Origin: Erysipelotrichaceae bacterium
GTDB taxonomy: Bacteria; Bacillota_I; Bacilli_A; Erysipelotrichales; Erysipelotrichaceae
Assembly (NCBI GenBank): GCA_017432545.1
Contig: JAFRJA010000170.1
Coordinates: 1-48,342, forward strand
Direction of reading: 5' to 3'
Length of the DNA: 48,342 nt
Shown in pieces: positions 15,755 through 23,870 of this stretch. Each line of letters opens with the position of its first letter. Within the stretch, counting starts at the first letter, position 1. The translations under genes and the position numbers were made by a program. Below the pieces are notes generated by a model. It was given only the letters and a program-made list of their open reading frames with translations, searched no databases and had not been told where the DNA came from.

Positions 15755-17929
15755 ATGGCATTAAAAAGAATAGTACCGCAAAGTTTCGGTAATATAAACA
15801 ATTTTGACAGATCAAATCCTTTTGTCATGTCAAAGCAGATGTGCAGCGAATATCTGAAAAATACCTCGCCTTATTATGAGGTGCTGGATAAAAAGAATCT
15901 GAAAGCGTATGAAAAAATACTGGAACGTTATAAGGATCTTTTCCTGAGCAGCGTCCGCAGATCGGAGTTTGGAAATATTATTTCTGCCAGAAAACTCAAG
16001 GAATGGGAAAAAAGAAATGTAGACAATGCATACAAAGAATACGGACAGAAAGTAAGTGATATATTCAGGGCATACATACCGGATGTAAAAGGCTATCAGT
16101 ATGCCGATGAATGGTCAATGATCCACTTCTATGTACACAGCGACAGTTACGAAAGCGACGAATACAATAAAATAAGAGATATCGCTCTGCCGATAGCCAT
16201 GTGCATCCTGGACAACATATATCTTTCAGGCAGTTATGACAGGCTGACAGAACTGCTGGATGAGGTAACGCTCAGAGATGAAATGGCAAACGCGATTGCA
16301 CCGATCAGAGATTCGTTTCATATGGACAAGATCCTGTACAAAGCCGCTCAGGTGGTATATGACCACAACATAAAACACCCTGATTTCAATGAGGAGTATC
16401 GGATCTGCCGATGCTATAACGATCATAAAGAAAACGACGATGCTTACGGCACATACAGAAAAATGATCTCTCTGATAGACAAAAACCGCATGGACCGTCT
16501 GATCGATGAAGCGGAAAACACAGGTATGAAGATGTATGAACTGTCAATAAAGATGATCGCCGGGGCGATAAACAAGCTTCCCAAAATGATGGCAGATGCC
16601 GACAGAAAACTGGAGAAAATCAGGGAATACATCAGCAGGAAACCGGAAATAAATCAGGGAACACTGATGCTGTTACAGAACAGAGATCCGCTGGAAGCCA
16701 TAAAAAGGCTTCCGGAACAGGAGTTTACAGGTGGCCCGTTTGCAAAAGAAACAAATATGATGATCAACCATATAGATACGGTGAGAAAAATCGAGATGAT
16801 CCGCTCTGAAGCGCTTGATCTGTGTCTTAAATACAGGACTATTGCCGCGTCGCCTGACAATATGGCAAAGTGGCTGAAAGAAGATAAAACGGAGATAGAA
16901 GCCGATCTTGATATCGAGAGAATAAATATCGAAAATCCTTTCGATATCCTTAGCGGCATCATATTTGCGATCGAAAAAGGCAAATCATTTCCTTATATAT
17001 ATAATATATATCAGCAGCTGTTTGCGCTGTGTGTTGATATGCTGCCATGGAATTTCAGCGCGTCCAAAGCTATGACAGAGAAAATACGCAACATCTGGAA
17101 CGGTGATGAGATCAGCCAGCCGGAAGGCATCTATGATAAAAAGTTCAAATCTGAAGGCAACGACGATGCCGATACGGAAATGAATTTTGCCCAGTTTATC
17201 TATACCTCGTCCGGAATATTGCTGCCGAGGGTCTGTTACAATACCGAGGAGCTTGACAGATTCATTGAAGGTCTGAATATAAAAAATGACGGGAAACTGC
17301 TTTCAATGTTCAGCGCTGCACTGTCATGCGTCAGAAAACAGAGAGACATGGCCGGTGAACTGGCGGATAAGGGACTTTCAAAGCTGCTGGAGCAGGCAAA
17401 CAAAGAAGCAGCGCTGAAAGCTGATGAAAATGCTAAAATGCTGAAAAACCGGATCAGTGAACTGGAAAAGATAAACCATAAACTTAAAACCGAAAAGCAG
17501 GACGCTCTCAGAAAGCACGATGAACTGCTGAATAAATACGAAGCCGACATGAAAGAGCTGGCACAGCTCAGAGAAAATCTCTTTCTGTCGCAGGAAGAGG
17601 TCACAAAGGAAGAAACGATAGAAGAAGCGCTCCCTTACAGACTCAGAGGCAACGTTGCGGTATACGGCGGCCATGAAAAGTGGATCGCAAGACTCAAAGA
17701 ATCCCTTGACGGCGATATCAGATTCTATCCTCCGGCAACAGCTGTCCTGAAATCTCAGCTTATGAATGCCGATATCGTATATATCCAGACGACATATATC
17801 GATCACAAGACCTATTATGCCGTTATGAACCTGCTGAAGGCATACGGCATTAAATTTGTATGCCTCAATACCACATCGGCAAATAACGCAATGAAGATAA
17901 TGATCGAAAACGACAGGAAGGAGAACTGA
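15755..17929 (+). CDS. Large helical protein with C-terminal DUF2325-like domain
   Basis: A 724-residue product. Residues 1-560 are mostly helical and unrecognised; about 565-635 is a coiled coil (rich in Lys, Glu, Leu heptads). The last 90 residues (GNVAVYGGHEKWIARLKESL ... VYIQTTYIDHKTYYAVMNL) resemble DUF2325, a Rossmann-like domain of unknown ligand found at the end of several Bacillota accessory proteins. Its TGA overlaps the ATG of the next gene. It may be an effector or scaffold of the preceding SLOG/membrane genes; no catalytic motif is visible. Confidence 0.78.
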   Translation: MALKRIVPQSFGNINNFDRSNPFVMSKQMCSEYLKNTSPYYEVLDKKNLKAYEKILERYKDLFLSSVRRSEFGNIISARKLKEWEKRNVDNAYKEYGQKVSDIFRAYIPDVKGYQYADEWSMIHFYVHSDSYESDEYNKIRDIALPIAMCILDNIYLSGSYDRLTELLDEVTLRDEMANAIAPIRDSFHMDKILYKAAQVVYDHNIKHPDFNEEYRICRCYNDHKENDDAYGTYRKMISLIDKNRMDRLIDEAENTGMKMYELSIKMIAGAINKLPKMMADADRKLEKIREYISRKPEINQGTLMLLQNRDPLEAIKRLPEQEFTGGPFAKETNMMINHIDTVRKIEMIRSEALDLCLKYRTIAASPDNMAKWLKEDKTEIEADLDIERINIENPFDILSGIIFAIEKGKSFPYIYNIYQQLFALCVDMLPWNFSASKAMTEKIRNIWNGDEISQPEGIYDKKFKSEGNDDADTEMNFAQFIYTSSGILLPRVCYNTEELDRFIEGLNIKNDGKLLSMFSAALSCVRKQRDMAGELADKGLSKLLEQANKEAALKADENAKMLKNRISELEKINHKLKTEKQDALRKHDELLNKYEADMKELAQLRENLFLSQEEVTKEETIEEALPYRLRGNVAVYGGHEKWIARLKESLDGDIRFYPPATAVLKSQLMNADIVYIQTTYIDHKTYYAVMNLLKAYGIKFVCLNTTSANNAMKIMIENDRKEN

Positions 17930-18204
17930 TGGCTGAACGGAAAAAGAAAACGGATGTCGAGGTATGGAAATACACATTCGGCAGAGATGCATTCACCGAA
18001 GAGGATCGTCAGAAGATCCTGCAGATCTGGAAAGACAATCCGGAAAGCAAGGTCACATATTCAGGCAGACTGAAGAAGGTCTTCCTGGAGTGGGCTGTCG
18101 GGCAGGGAGCCAAGGAAACCGAAGACGGATACTGCTGTCTGAAACAGAGCTCATCCAACGATACAGAAAACTGTTCTGGGCACCCAGGTGCCCAGGAAAA
18201 CTGA
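17929..18204 (+). CDS. Small basic-acidic protein, unknown
   Basis: A 91-residue product that starts in overlap with the previous stop (TGATG). KKTDVEVWKYTFGRDAFTEE and QKILQIWKDNPESKVTYSG suggest a helical DNA- or protein-binding unit. The last ten residues are translated from the intergenic palindrome at 18178, so the natural gene probably ended earlier or has acquired the repeat. Confidence 0.65.
   Translation: MAERKKKTDVEVWKYTFGRDAFTEEDRQKILQIWKDNPESKVTYSGRLKKVFLEWAVGQGAKETEDGYCCLKQSSSNDTENCSGHPGAQEN
18178..18193. repeat. Palindrome GGGCACCCAGGTGCCC
   Basis: Identical to copies at 12179 and 22803; here CT/AG flanks extend it to 20 bp. Unlike the others it has no T-run before it and lies inside a reading frame, between two genes read in the same direction. 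Confidence 0.85.
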
Positions 18205-18225
18205 AACGGGAAAAGGAGATAAAAA

Positions 18226-18807
18226 ATGAATATTAAGAAAACCGGCTTATTGATGATGCTGTTGATAATAATGCTGTGCTCATGTGCGAGCGAAAATGCC
18301 GATAAAGACCAGACAGACAGTAATAAAGCTGCATTCTATCAGGATATTCTTGCTGAACATGAACCGGCGGATCTTGAAGAATATCAGAACGCGGAAGGTG
18401 AAAGTCGACTGGTTACGATCACGTTTGAAGAATGTGCCGATATTCTGGATTCAGGTACGGGAATAATCTATATCGGGTCGGCAGCCTGTGCCTGGTGCCA
18501 GAGAGCCGTCCCGGAGCTTAATTCCGCAGCTTTAAAAGAGGACGTATACATCCTTTATGCTGATTCATCCCAGTCGTTTCTGAAATCTCAGTATGACAGA
18601 ATATGTGAAAAACTGAAAGAGTATCTTGAGAACGGAGAGCTGAAAGCACCGACAGTGGTGGCAGTCGAAAACGGCGTCATCAAAGGATATCATAAAGGAA
18701 CAGTCGAAAGCTTTCATCTGATAGATGATTCAAACTGGCTGAATGATGAACAGAAAGAGGAACTGCAAAACATATACAGAACAATGATTAAGTCAATAGC
18801 ATACTGA
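18226..18807 (+). CDS. Thioredoxin-like lipoprotein
   Basis: A 193-residue product with a lipoprotein signal (hydrophobic LLMMLLIIMLC and lipobox LCSC near residue 22). A thioredoxin-type CAWC motif follows in IYIGSAACAWCQRAV, with a later APTVV segment carrying the cis-proline expected of the fold. It should be a membrane-tethered thiol-disulfide protein on the outside of the cell. It might assist folding of the Cys-bearing surface proteins of the element; that link is inference. Own SD AAAAGGAG. Confidence 0.85.
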   Translation: MNIKKTGLLMMLLIIMLCSCASENADKDQTDSNKAAFYQDILAEHEPADLEEYQNAEGESRLVTITFEECADILDSGTGIIYIGSAACAWCQRAVPELNSAALKEDVYILYADSSQSFLKSQYDRICEKLKEYLENGELKAPTVVAVENGVIKGYHKGTVESFHLIDDSNWLNDEQKEELQNIYRTMIKSIAY

Positions 18808-18837
18808 AAACAGATCCATTGAAGCGGATCTGTTTTT
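18807..18837. terminator. Bidirectional terminator between convergent units
   Basis: AAAACAGATCC pairs with GGATCTGTTTTT; A- and T-rich flanks allow use by both the lipoprotein operon (plus) and the DGR (minus). Confidence 0.8.
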
Positions 18838-18918
18838 ATGTGCTCCCTATTCTCGTCTGTTTTGCGATATCGATGATCTGTTTTTTGATTAGCTTTATTT
18901 TGAACTGGTACAGATAAT

Positions 18919-19947
18919 TCAAACATAATACGTGGAAGCCGTTTTGCTTTGCTGACGAATTATCTCTTTCAGATTTTTGATGATAATTGAATAAAGGTAT
19001 TTGATTTTCATGTGATGTGAATCAGTCGTTTTGAAAACTGCAATCCGGGAAATGTATCCGGCACAGGTATGAAATTCAACCGGCCGATTTCTATTCTGCT
19101 TTTTGAAGATAAAACGAGACTGGCGCATGATGGATAATGCCCGGATCTTGCGAATAGTGATATAGTCTGTTGCAAAACATTTGCCGAGAAAATCTATTTT
19201 TCTGTTCTTATAGCGGCTATTGCCTGATGATTTGATTGGGAAGACCTGATAATTGTGCTTTATCTCAAGGCCCAGGACATCCCTTACGAAGATGATGATC
19301 TTTCTCACGGCGGCTTGAACTTTTCTTTTGTTTGTACCGCCTATCACAATATCATCGGCATACCTTACAAGCATTTTAATATGCAGCTTTTCTTTAATAT
19401 AGTGATCCAGACGCTGCAAGAACCATTCAGCGAACCATGGGGAAGTATAATTGCCGATAGGCAATCCTGCGTTGGAATCAATCACTCTGAAGATCAATTC
19501 AAGAGCCTTTTTGTCTTTGATCTTGGTTTTGATGAAGTCTTTCAGCAGATGATTTTTAATGCTGGGATAAAACTGACGGATATCCATTTTCCCGGCATAT
19601 TTTGCTTTAGTTTTATATAAGAGATTCTTTGTAGCAATGGAACCGTAATCAGTTCCTCTGCCTTCAATATTGGCGCAGGAATAAATATATGCTGATTTTT
19701 TGATTTGAGGCTTGAGCACCTGAATTATAGCGTGATGGGCACACTGATCAGGAAAGAAGTGAGGTATAAGGATCTCTCTGGGCTTTTTATTCAGGCCATC
19801 GCATATTGTTTTCGGTGTATATCTTGTGACAAATGTGCCGTTGATCAGAGCCTTATGCAAAGCTTCTGCATAATAGTCAAGATTATCAAGAATGTCACGC
19901 ACATACCATCTTCGGGATTTGTGCATTGCAGCGGCGAGAATTGCCAT
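18919..19947 (-). CDS. DGR reverse transcriptase
   Basis: At least 342 residues. The RT core is clear: KMDIRQFYPSIKN, GLPIGNYTSPWFAEWFL and the catalytic box VRYADDIVIGG (YADD near 196-199). It lies next to a template repeat and a variable-repeat gene, so it is a diversity-generating retroelement RT. Two oddities: the family's usual SQ in the IGxxxSQ motif is SP here, and the reading frame stays open upstream to about 20103 with the family-like N-terminus KRIGLIYESIISIKNCKMA lying before the first ATG. A start near 19992-20001 after AAAGGAG would have to be non-canonical (ATT or ATA). No Avd-type accessory gene is seen. Confidence 0.92.
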   Translation of the reverse strand: MAILAAAMHKSRRWYVRDILDNLDYYAEALHKALINGTFVTRYTPKTICDGLNKKPREILIPHFFPDQCAHHAIIQVLKPQIKKSAYIYSCANIEGRGTDYGSIATKNLLYKTKAKYAGKMDIRQFYPSIKNHLLKDFIKTKIKDKKALELIFRVIDSNAGLPIGNYTSPWFAEWFLQRLDHYIKEKLHIKMLVRYADDIVIGGTNKRKVQAAVRKIIIFVRDVLGLEIKHNYQVFPIKSSGNSRYKNRKIDFLGKCFATDYITIRKIRALSIMRQSRFIFKKQNRNRPVEFHTCAGYISRIAVFKTTDSHHMKIKYLYSIIIKNLKEIIRQQSKTASTYYV

Positions 19948-20126
19948 TTTACAGTTTTTGATCGATATAATCGACTCGTAGATTAATCCAATCCTTTTTA
20001 TAACTCCTTTTGTATTCCTTACGGGTTTTTCGAGACTCTTCGTCCTACTGGAACCGTCCTCTTGAACAGATTTTTCACCAAGTGGTGTGGCGGCAGCTAT
20101 GCTTTATTATATTTTTTGTGTTCGAT

Positions 20127-20248
20127 TAAAGGAGGCGCGAGCCATTGTTCACGTTCGTGTTCGACGAGGTATTGTTAACATTAGAAGCAAACAACCCGTC
20201 AATTGTGCCGTTCCAATAGTTGCCACCGCGTTTGAAGACGCGCCAACC
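20127..20248 (-). repeat. DGR template repeat (TR)
   Basis: 122 bp aligned without gaps to the variable repeat 422 bp away. There are 14 mismatches, and at every one the coding-strand TR base is A. On the minus strand it would encode WRVFKRGGNYWNGTIDG and further Asn-rich residues: AAC/AAT codons mark the positions to be mutated. It lies between target gene and RT, as usual. Confidence 0.96.
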
Positions 20249-20507
20249 ATGGACGGAGCGCACAGATGCTCGACTTTGACAGTTCCGCCAAAATATATTC
20301 AGGAAAGATAACTTTGTATCTTTTAGCCCTCCATTAATCACATAGCACTTTCAGATAGTGTTCTAAGGAATACTTTCCTCCAATCTATTCGATCTTTTTA
20401 TATTTATTCCTGCGTTATTGTTTTGGCCGACGTCGAAATACCGGCCGATTAATATTTACTGTTTGATTAAGATATTCTCAAAAAAATGAATGTCAAACAT
20501 TTATATC

Positions 20508-20524
20508 AAGGGGGTGACCCCCTT
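20508..20524 (-). other. DGR-type hairpin downstream of the variable repeat
   Basis: AAGGGGG-TGA-CCCCCTT, a perfect 7-bp GC-rich inverted repeat, 24 bp beyond the VR end. In studied DGRs a hairpin or cruciform shortly after VR promotes retrohoming; a transcription-terminator role is less likely since no T-run follows. Confidence 0.7.
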
Positions 20525-20535
20525 AACAACCCCCT

Positions 20536-22680
20536 CTATTGAGGCAGGTAAAGGAGGCGCGAGCCAGAGTCCACGTACGTGTCCGACGAGGTATCGTGAA
20601 CAATAGAAGCAAACAACCCGTCAAGCGTGCCGCTCCAAGAGCCGCCACCGCGTTTGAAGACGCGCCAACCTGTAGACGACCATATTGCATCCGCATAATA
20701 CGTTGTTGCGTTTCCTGAACCGGCTGCCGTTGGCATCATTGCCCAGGTATTATTTGAATCATAACCCATCGCGGTTATGTAAGACTGTGACCAGCCTGTT
20801 GATCCGGTATAGCTTAAAGCCGTGTAATGGCTTGAGGTATCATCAGCGTAGTAGGCCGGATTGTTGCAGATATAGTAAGTGCCGCCGTTGAAATTAAGAC
20901 CGTCGGTCCACTCCCAGACGTTGCCCCAGAAGCCTTCGATTCCTCTCCACAAAACATCAGCATTCGTTGTAATACTTGCGCCGGTAGTTCCGGTGTAGTA
21001 TTTGCTGGTGACAAGTGAGTCCGTAGATCCGGTGGTGTAGGCCTGCGAACCGGATGAATAGCCGTTGCCAACAGTCGTCTGTACGTCGGCATTTGCGCAT
21101 TCGACCAGAATAAGCATCTGCAGGGCGTTTGCGGTCGAGATGTCGATCAGGCTCCAGCCTGAGCCCTTATTTCCGGCATTGGTTCGCATCGTGGCTCTGG
21201 TCTGTGAGACCTGAGGAGATGCGCCGGAGACTGATCTGTTATTAGATGATGTCTTATATGCGCCTACATAAATGTAATCCCTCACGCCATCGACTCTATC
21301 GAAGGCCGGATGCAGCTCGAAGCCATTTCCTGCCTGATCGGATATTTCAATATATTCATAACCGCTTTCAATGTATCGGCGATAGTAGAATTTAGGAATC
21401 TTGACCATAACGTCGCCAGTTGACAACGTTTCTCTGACAATTCCTGAATAAGGATAGAAACTGTCGAAATCGGAACTTCCGGTAACCGTTGCCGTAGAAG
21501 GAGTAAAACTCAAGCCTATCGAATCACCGGTTCTTTCCCAGGCGGTAGATGATGAAGATGTCGAATGTCTTACACCCAGTACGGTCTGCTGCTGCAAAGA
21601 GGCATCAAAGGTGATCGTATCGGAATAGGTATCGGAATAGACAACACTCGTGACATTTGAAGTATCGACGGTCAGGGTGTTGGCAAGATTGTCTTCGCCC
21701 TCTCCGCCATAGCTCAAAACCAGGAAACCGTTATTTACGGTATTGTCGTTTTCGTCGGTCATGGTATAGGAATACTGATGACCGGAATTTACGCCGACCA
21801 GCTTAAAGCTGTTGGCCGAGGACATCGTTACGTTGATGACCTGGCCTGACGAAAGGCTCGGTTCGGATAAAGAAACACCGAAAGAGCTGCCGTTGTTGAG
21901 ATTTACCGATGCCGGAATGGTCCAGTCAAATCCTGAACCGGCAGTGTATTCGATTGACATTGACTGGCTGCTTCTTACGCTTGGCGCGGAACGAAGAGCC
22001 GATGATTTAACGGATCTGCGCAAAACCGGTTCTTCAGCTTCTTTTTCGCTTATTTCGGTTACCGCAAATCTCTCATATCCGTCTTTTATGACCTCTTCAT
22101 TATCGGTAACTTCATAGAAAAGATAGTAGATATTATTCGTCGAAGAAACAAAACAGAAGCGGTTTTCTTCCGTTTTTTCTTCGTTTAGACTGAAGCCCAG
22201 ATTATCAAGATTCAGATATTCTCCGGCATTCAAAACAGCAAGCTCGCCATCCCCGTCATAAGACAGGACAAGCACTGCGTACGAACCGTCTTCGGCGTAT
22301 TCCAGTTCAGAAGTCACTTCACCGATCATGAAATCATCCTGATCCTCTTTCATCTCGGCAGGTTCATCCGGCTTCTGTTCATAATCCTCTGTGATGCCGG
22401 ATTCCTGATCGGTAAGGTCCATCCCCGGATCCTCCTCAGAGAGCGGATCATCCCCATCATCCTCATCGGACGACACTTCAGCCTCAAAGATCACGGTATC
22501 TTCCTGATTATCAGCTGATCCTTCTTCGGATACCTTTTCAGACTTTTCACCGTTTTCAACAGTTTGAGTCTGTTCTCCTTCATCGACTGTGGGATCTTCT
22601 TCCGCCCTGATGGTCATACATCCCGTCAGCATAAGTATCACCAGCAGTGATGACAGCAGTTTCTTTAAAGTATTGTTCAT
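20536..22680 (-). CDS. DGR target: variable surface lipoprotein with C-type-lectin fold
   Basis: A 714-residue lipoprotein: signal with lipobox LTGC (residues 18-21), an acidic low-complexity stalk (about 25-120), an unrecognised domain, a beta-rich module (WTIPASVNLNNGSS ... FLVLSYGG) and, from about residue 390, a formylglycine-enzyme/C-type-lectin-like domain with GFWGNVWEWTDG and the closing GWRVFKRGG. The last 41 residues are the variable repeat, so the exposed binding face is what the DGR diversifies. Surface-anchored DGR lipoproteins are known (Treponema TvpA type). It starts behind AAAGGAG. Likely role: a ligand-binding adhesin with changeable specificity. Confidence 0.93.
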   Translation of the reverse strand: MNNTLKKLLSSLLVILMLTGCMTIRAEEDPTVDEGEQTQTVENGEKSEKVSEEGSADNQEDTVIFEAEVSSDEDDGDDPLSEEDPGMDLTDQESGITEDYEQKPDEPAEMKEDQDDFMIGEVTSELEYAEDGSYAVLVLSYDGDGELAVLNAGEYLNLDNLGFSLNEEKTEENRFCFVSSTNNIYYLFYEVTDNEEVIKDGYERFAVTEISEKEAEEPVLRRSVKSSALRSAPSVRSSQSMSIEYTAGSGFDWTIPASVNLNNGSSFGVSLSEPSLSSGQVINVTMSSANSFKLVGVNSGHQYSYTMTDENDNTVNNGFLVLSYGGEGEDNLANTLTVDTSNVTSVVYSDTYSDTITFDASLQQQTVLGVRHSTSSSSTAWERTGDSIGLSFTPSTATVTGSSDFDSFYPYSGIVRETLSTGDVMVKIPKFYYRRYIESGYEYIEISDQAGNGFELHPAFDRVDGVRDYIYVGAYKTSSNNRSVSGASPQVSQTRATMRTNAGNKGSGWSLIDISTANALQMLILVECANADVQTTVGNGYSSGSQAYTTGSTDSLVTSKYYTGTTGASITTNADVLWRGIEGFWGNVWEWTDGLNFNGGTYYICNNPAYYADDTSSHYTALSYTGSTGWSQSYITAMGYDSNNTWAMMPTAAGSGNATTYYADAIWSSTGWRVFKRGGGSWSGTLDGLFASIVHDTSSDTYVDSGSRLLYLPQ
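20549..20670 (-). repeat. DGR variable repeat (VR)
   Basis: Forms the 3' end of the target gene. Compared with TR it differs at 14 sites, all A in TR, changing 11 codons (for example Asn to Gly, Ser, His, Asp, Tyr or Ile). Its GC-rich 3' end (GGCTCGCGCCTCC, unmutated) fits the initiation-of-homing sequence. Confidence 0.96.
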
Positions 22681-22802
22681 AATAAAACTCTCCTTTACAC
22701 ATCAAAAATTTCGCAATGTGTTTGGGAGAGTATTGCTTTACAGTTCCTATTGTAAAAATAAAAAAAAAAAAAAACAAGAGTTACAAAAAGTAGCCTATCT
22801 TT

Positions 22803-22818
22803 GGGCACCCAGGTGCCC
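22803..22818. repeat. Palindrome GGGCACCCAGGTGCCC
   Basis: Between the divergent DGR target gene and the next plus-strand operon; its CAG-side flank leads straight into the promoter copy at 22827. Confidence 0.85.
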
Positions 22819-22842
22819 AGAACCAAAAATGGAAAAATAAAC

Positions 22843-22872
22843 TTGACATACAGACGGTTCCGAATGTATCAT
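22843..22872 (+). promoter_or_regulatory. Sigma70-like promoter of the topoisomerase operon
   Basis: TTGACA (22843-22848), 18 bp, TATCAT (22867-22872). The 20 bases ending in TTGACA are identical to 2-21. TGGCACCA at 22888-22895 overlaps the start codon region of the first gene and may be an operator. Confidence 0.65.
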
Positions 22873-22886
22873 TAAAACGGTAGGAA

Positions 22887-23537
22887 ATGGCACCATATTA
22901 TATTATTGGAAAGGAAGAAAAAACTTTGAACAGAGACTCTGAATACAATGCAACCAAACTCACAAGCATATCAAACGGAAAGACCATCATCGATACATAT
23001 GTCGATTCGTTTGATATAGAAAAAGTAAAGATAACTGTAGCCGAACTTGAAGGAAGCAAAAGACGCATCAGCATGTATATCGATTTTGCGGATTTCATGA
23101 GACTGACTATGCAGGTCAAATCACAGAGCTATCTAATAAATAAGATCAGAACTGCCGGTCCGCTTGAGATCTGCCGAGGCGGAAACAGCCGTGGCAGTGA
23201 AACCAATGCAACAAGCCTTACGCTGGGTATGAGCGGGGAAAAGCTGTTTTTCAATGCCATGCAGTGTCCGGGAACCAGAACAGCCAACGGCGCAATCATT
23301 CCAATGCAGGGCATTCAGGATGCAGACCGTATAAAGATATCTGTACCGTCGAATTATGAAAACTGCCTGTCAATGTTTCTGTATGTTGAAAAGGCGATCG
23401 ATATATACCTGAAGGAGTTCTTCCCGACACTGTTTGCAAAGGCAAGAGAAAAGCGAAACAGGCAGGATACCTATAAAAACACCGGTTATTATCCTGATGC
23501 TCCAAACGAAGTTTATTATCCGGACGCACCATATTAA
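22887..23537 (+). CDS. Protein of unknown function with YYPDAP tail
   Basis: A 216-residue soluble product, mixed alpha/beta. The C-terminus repeats YYPDAP twice (about 200-216), similar in style to a short interaction peptide. First gene of the topoisomerase operon, with a weak TAGGAA ribosome site; the ATG lies inside the TGGCACCA box. The second half (GIQDADRIKISVPSNYENCL) gives no match that I recognise. Confidence 0.72.
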   Translation: MAPYYIIGKEEKTLNRDSEYNATKLTSISNGKTIIDTYVDSFDIEKVKITVAELEGSKRRISMYIDFADFMRLTMQVKSQSYLINKIRTAGPLEICRGGNSRGSETNATSLTLGMSGEKLFFNAMQCPGTRTANGAIIPMQGIQDADRIKISVPSNYENCLSMFLYVEKAIDIYLKEFFPTLFAKAREKRNRQDTYKNTGYYPDAPNEVYYPDAPY

Positions 23538-23554
23538 GACAGGAGGACAGGTTA

Positions 23555-23866
23555 ATGAAGGTTTATGCAGTTAAAGTAGGCGGACGCCTTTGGATCACCG
23601 GCGGGCTTGCCGGATTCGGGTTCAATCAGAAAACAACGGAAAATCTGCTGTATGCCAAGTGGTTTGAAAACGAGGCACAGGCATTGTCTGTGGCGAAAAA
23701 ATCGCGTGGTGAAGTTGTTGAAATAAACATTACTGAAAGAAACAATGAAGAGATCGATATGATGAGAGCGTCGATCACCCAGCTGCAGAAGGAGAGGGAT
23801 GCGGCGCTCAATGAATTGAACCTCTATAAGATGAACCATCTCGAAACAGATATAACGAAATTGTAA
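23555..23866 (+). CDS. Small coiled-coil protein, unknown
   Basis: A 103-residue product: a beta-rich first half (MKVYAVKVGGRLWITGGLAG) and a C-terminal coiled coil (MMRASITQLQKERDAALNEL). It lies five bases before the topoisomerase gene and may be coupled to it. SD AGGAGG. Confidence 0.75.
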   Translation: MKVYAVKVGGRLWITGGLAGFGFNQKTTENLLYAKWFENEAQALSVAKKSRGEVVEINITERNNEEIDMMRASITQLQKERDAALNELNLYKMNHLETDITKL

Positions 23867-23870
23867 AAAT

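Noticed and set aside
18919..19947. Group II intron or retron reverse transcriptase
   Set aside because: No maturase/intron structure or msr-msd RNA; a perfect A-specific TR/VR pair is adjacent.
20104..20340. Small protein gene overlapping the template repeat
   Set aside because: The minus-strand frame there is the TR itself translated; TR is a template, not a gene.
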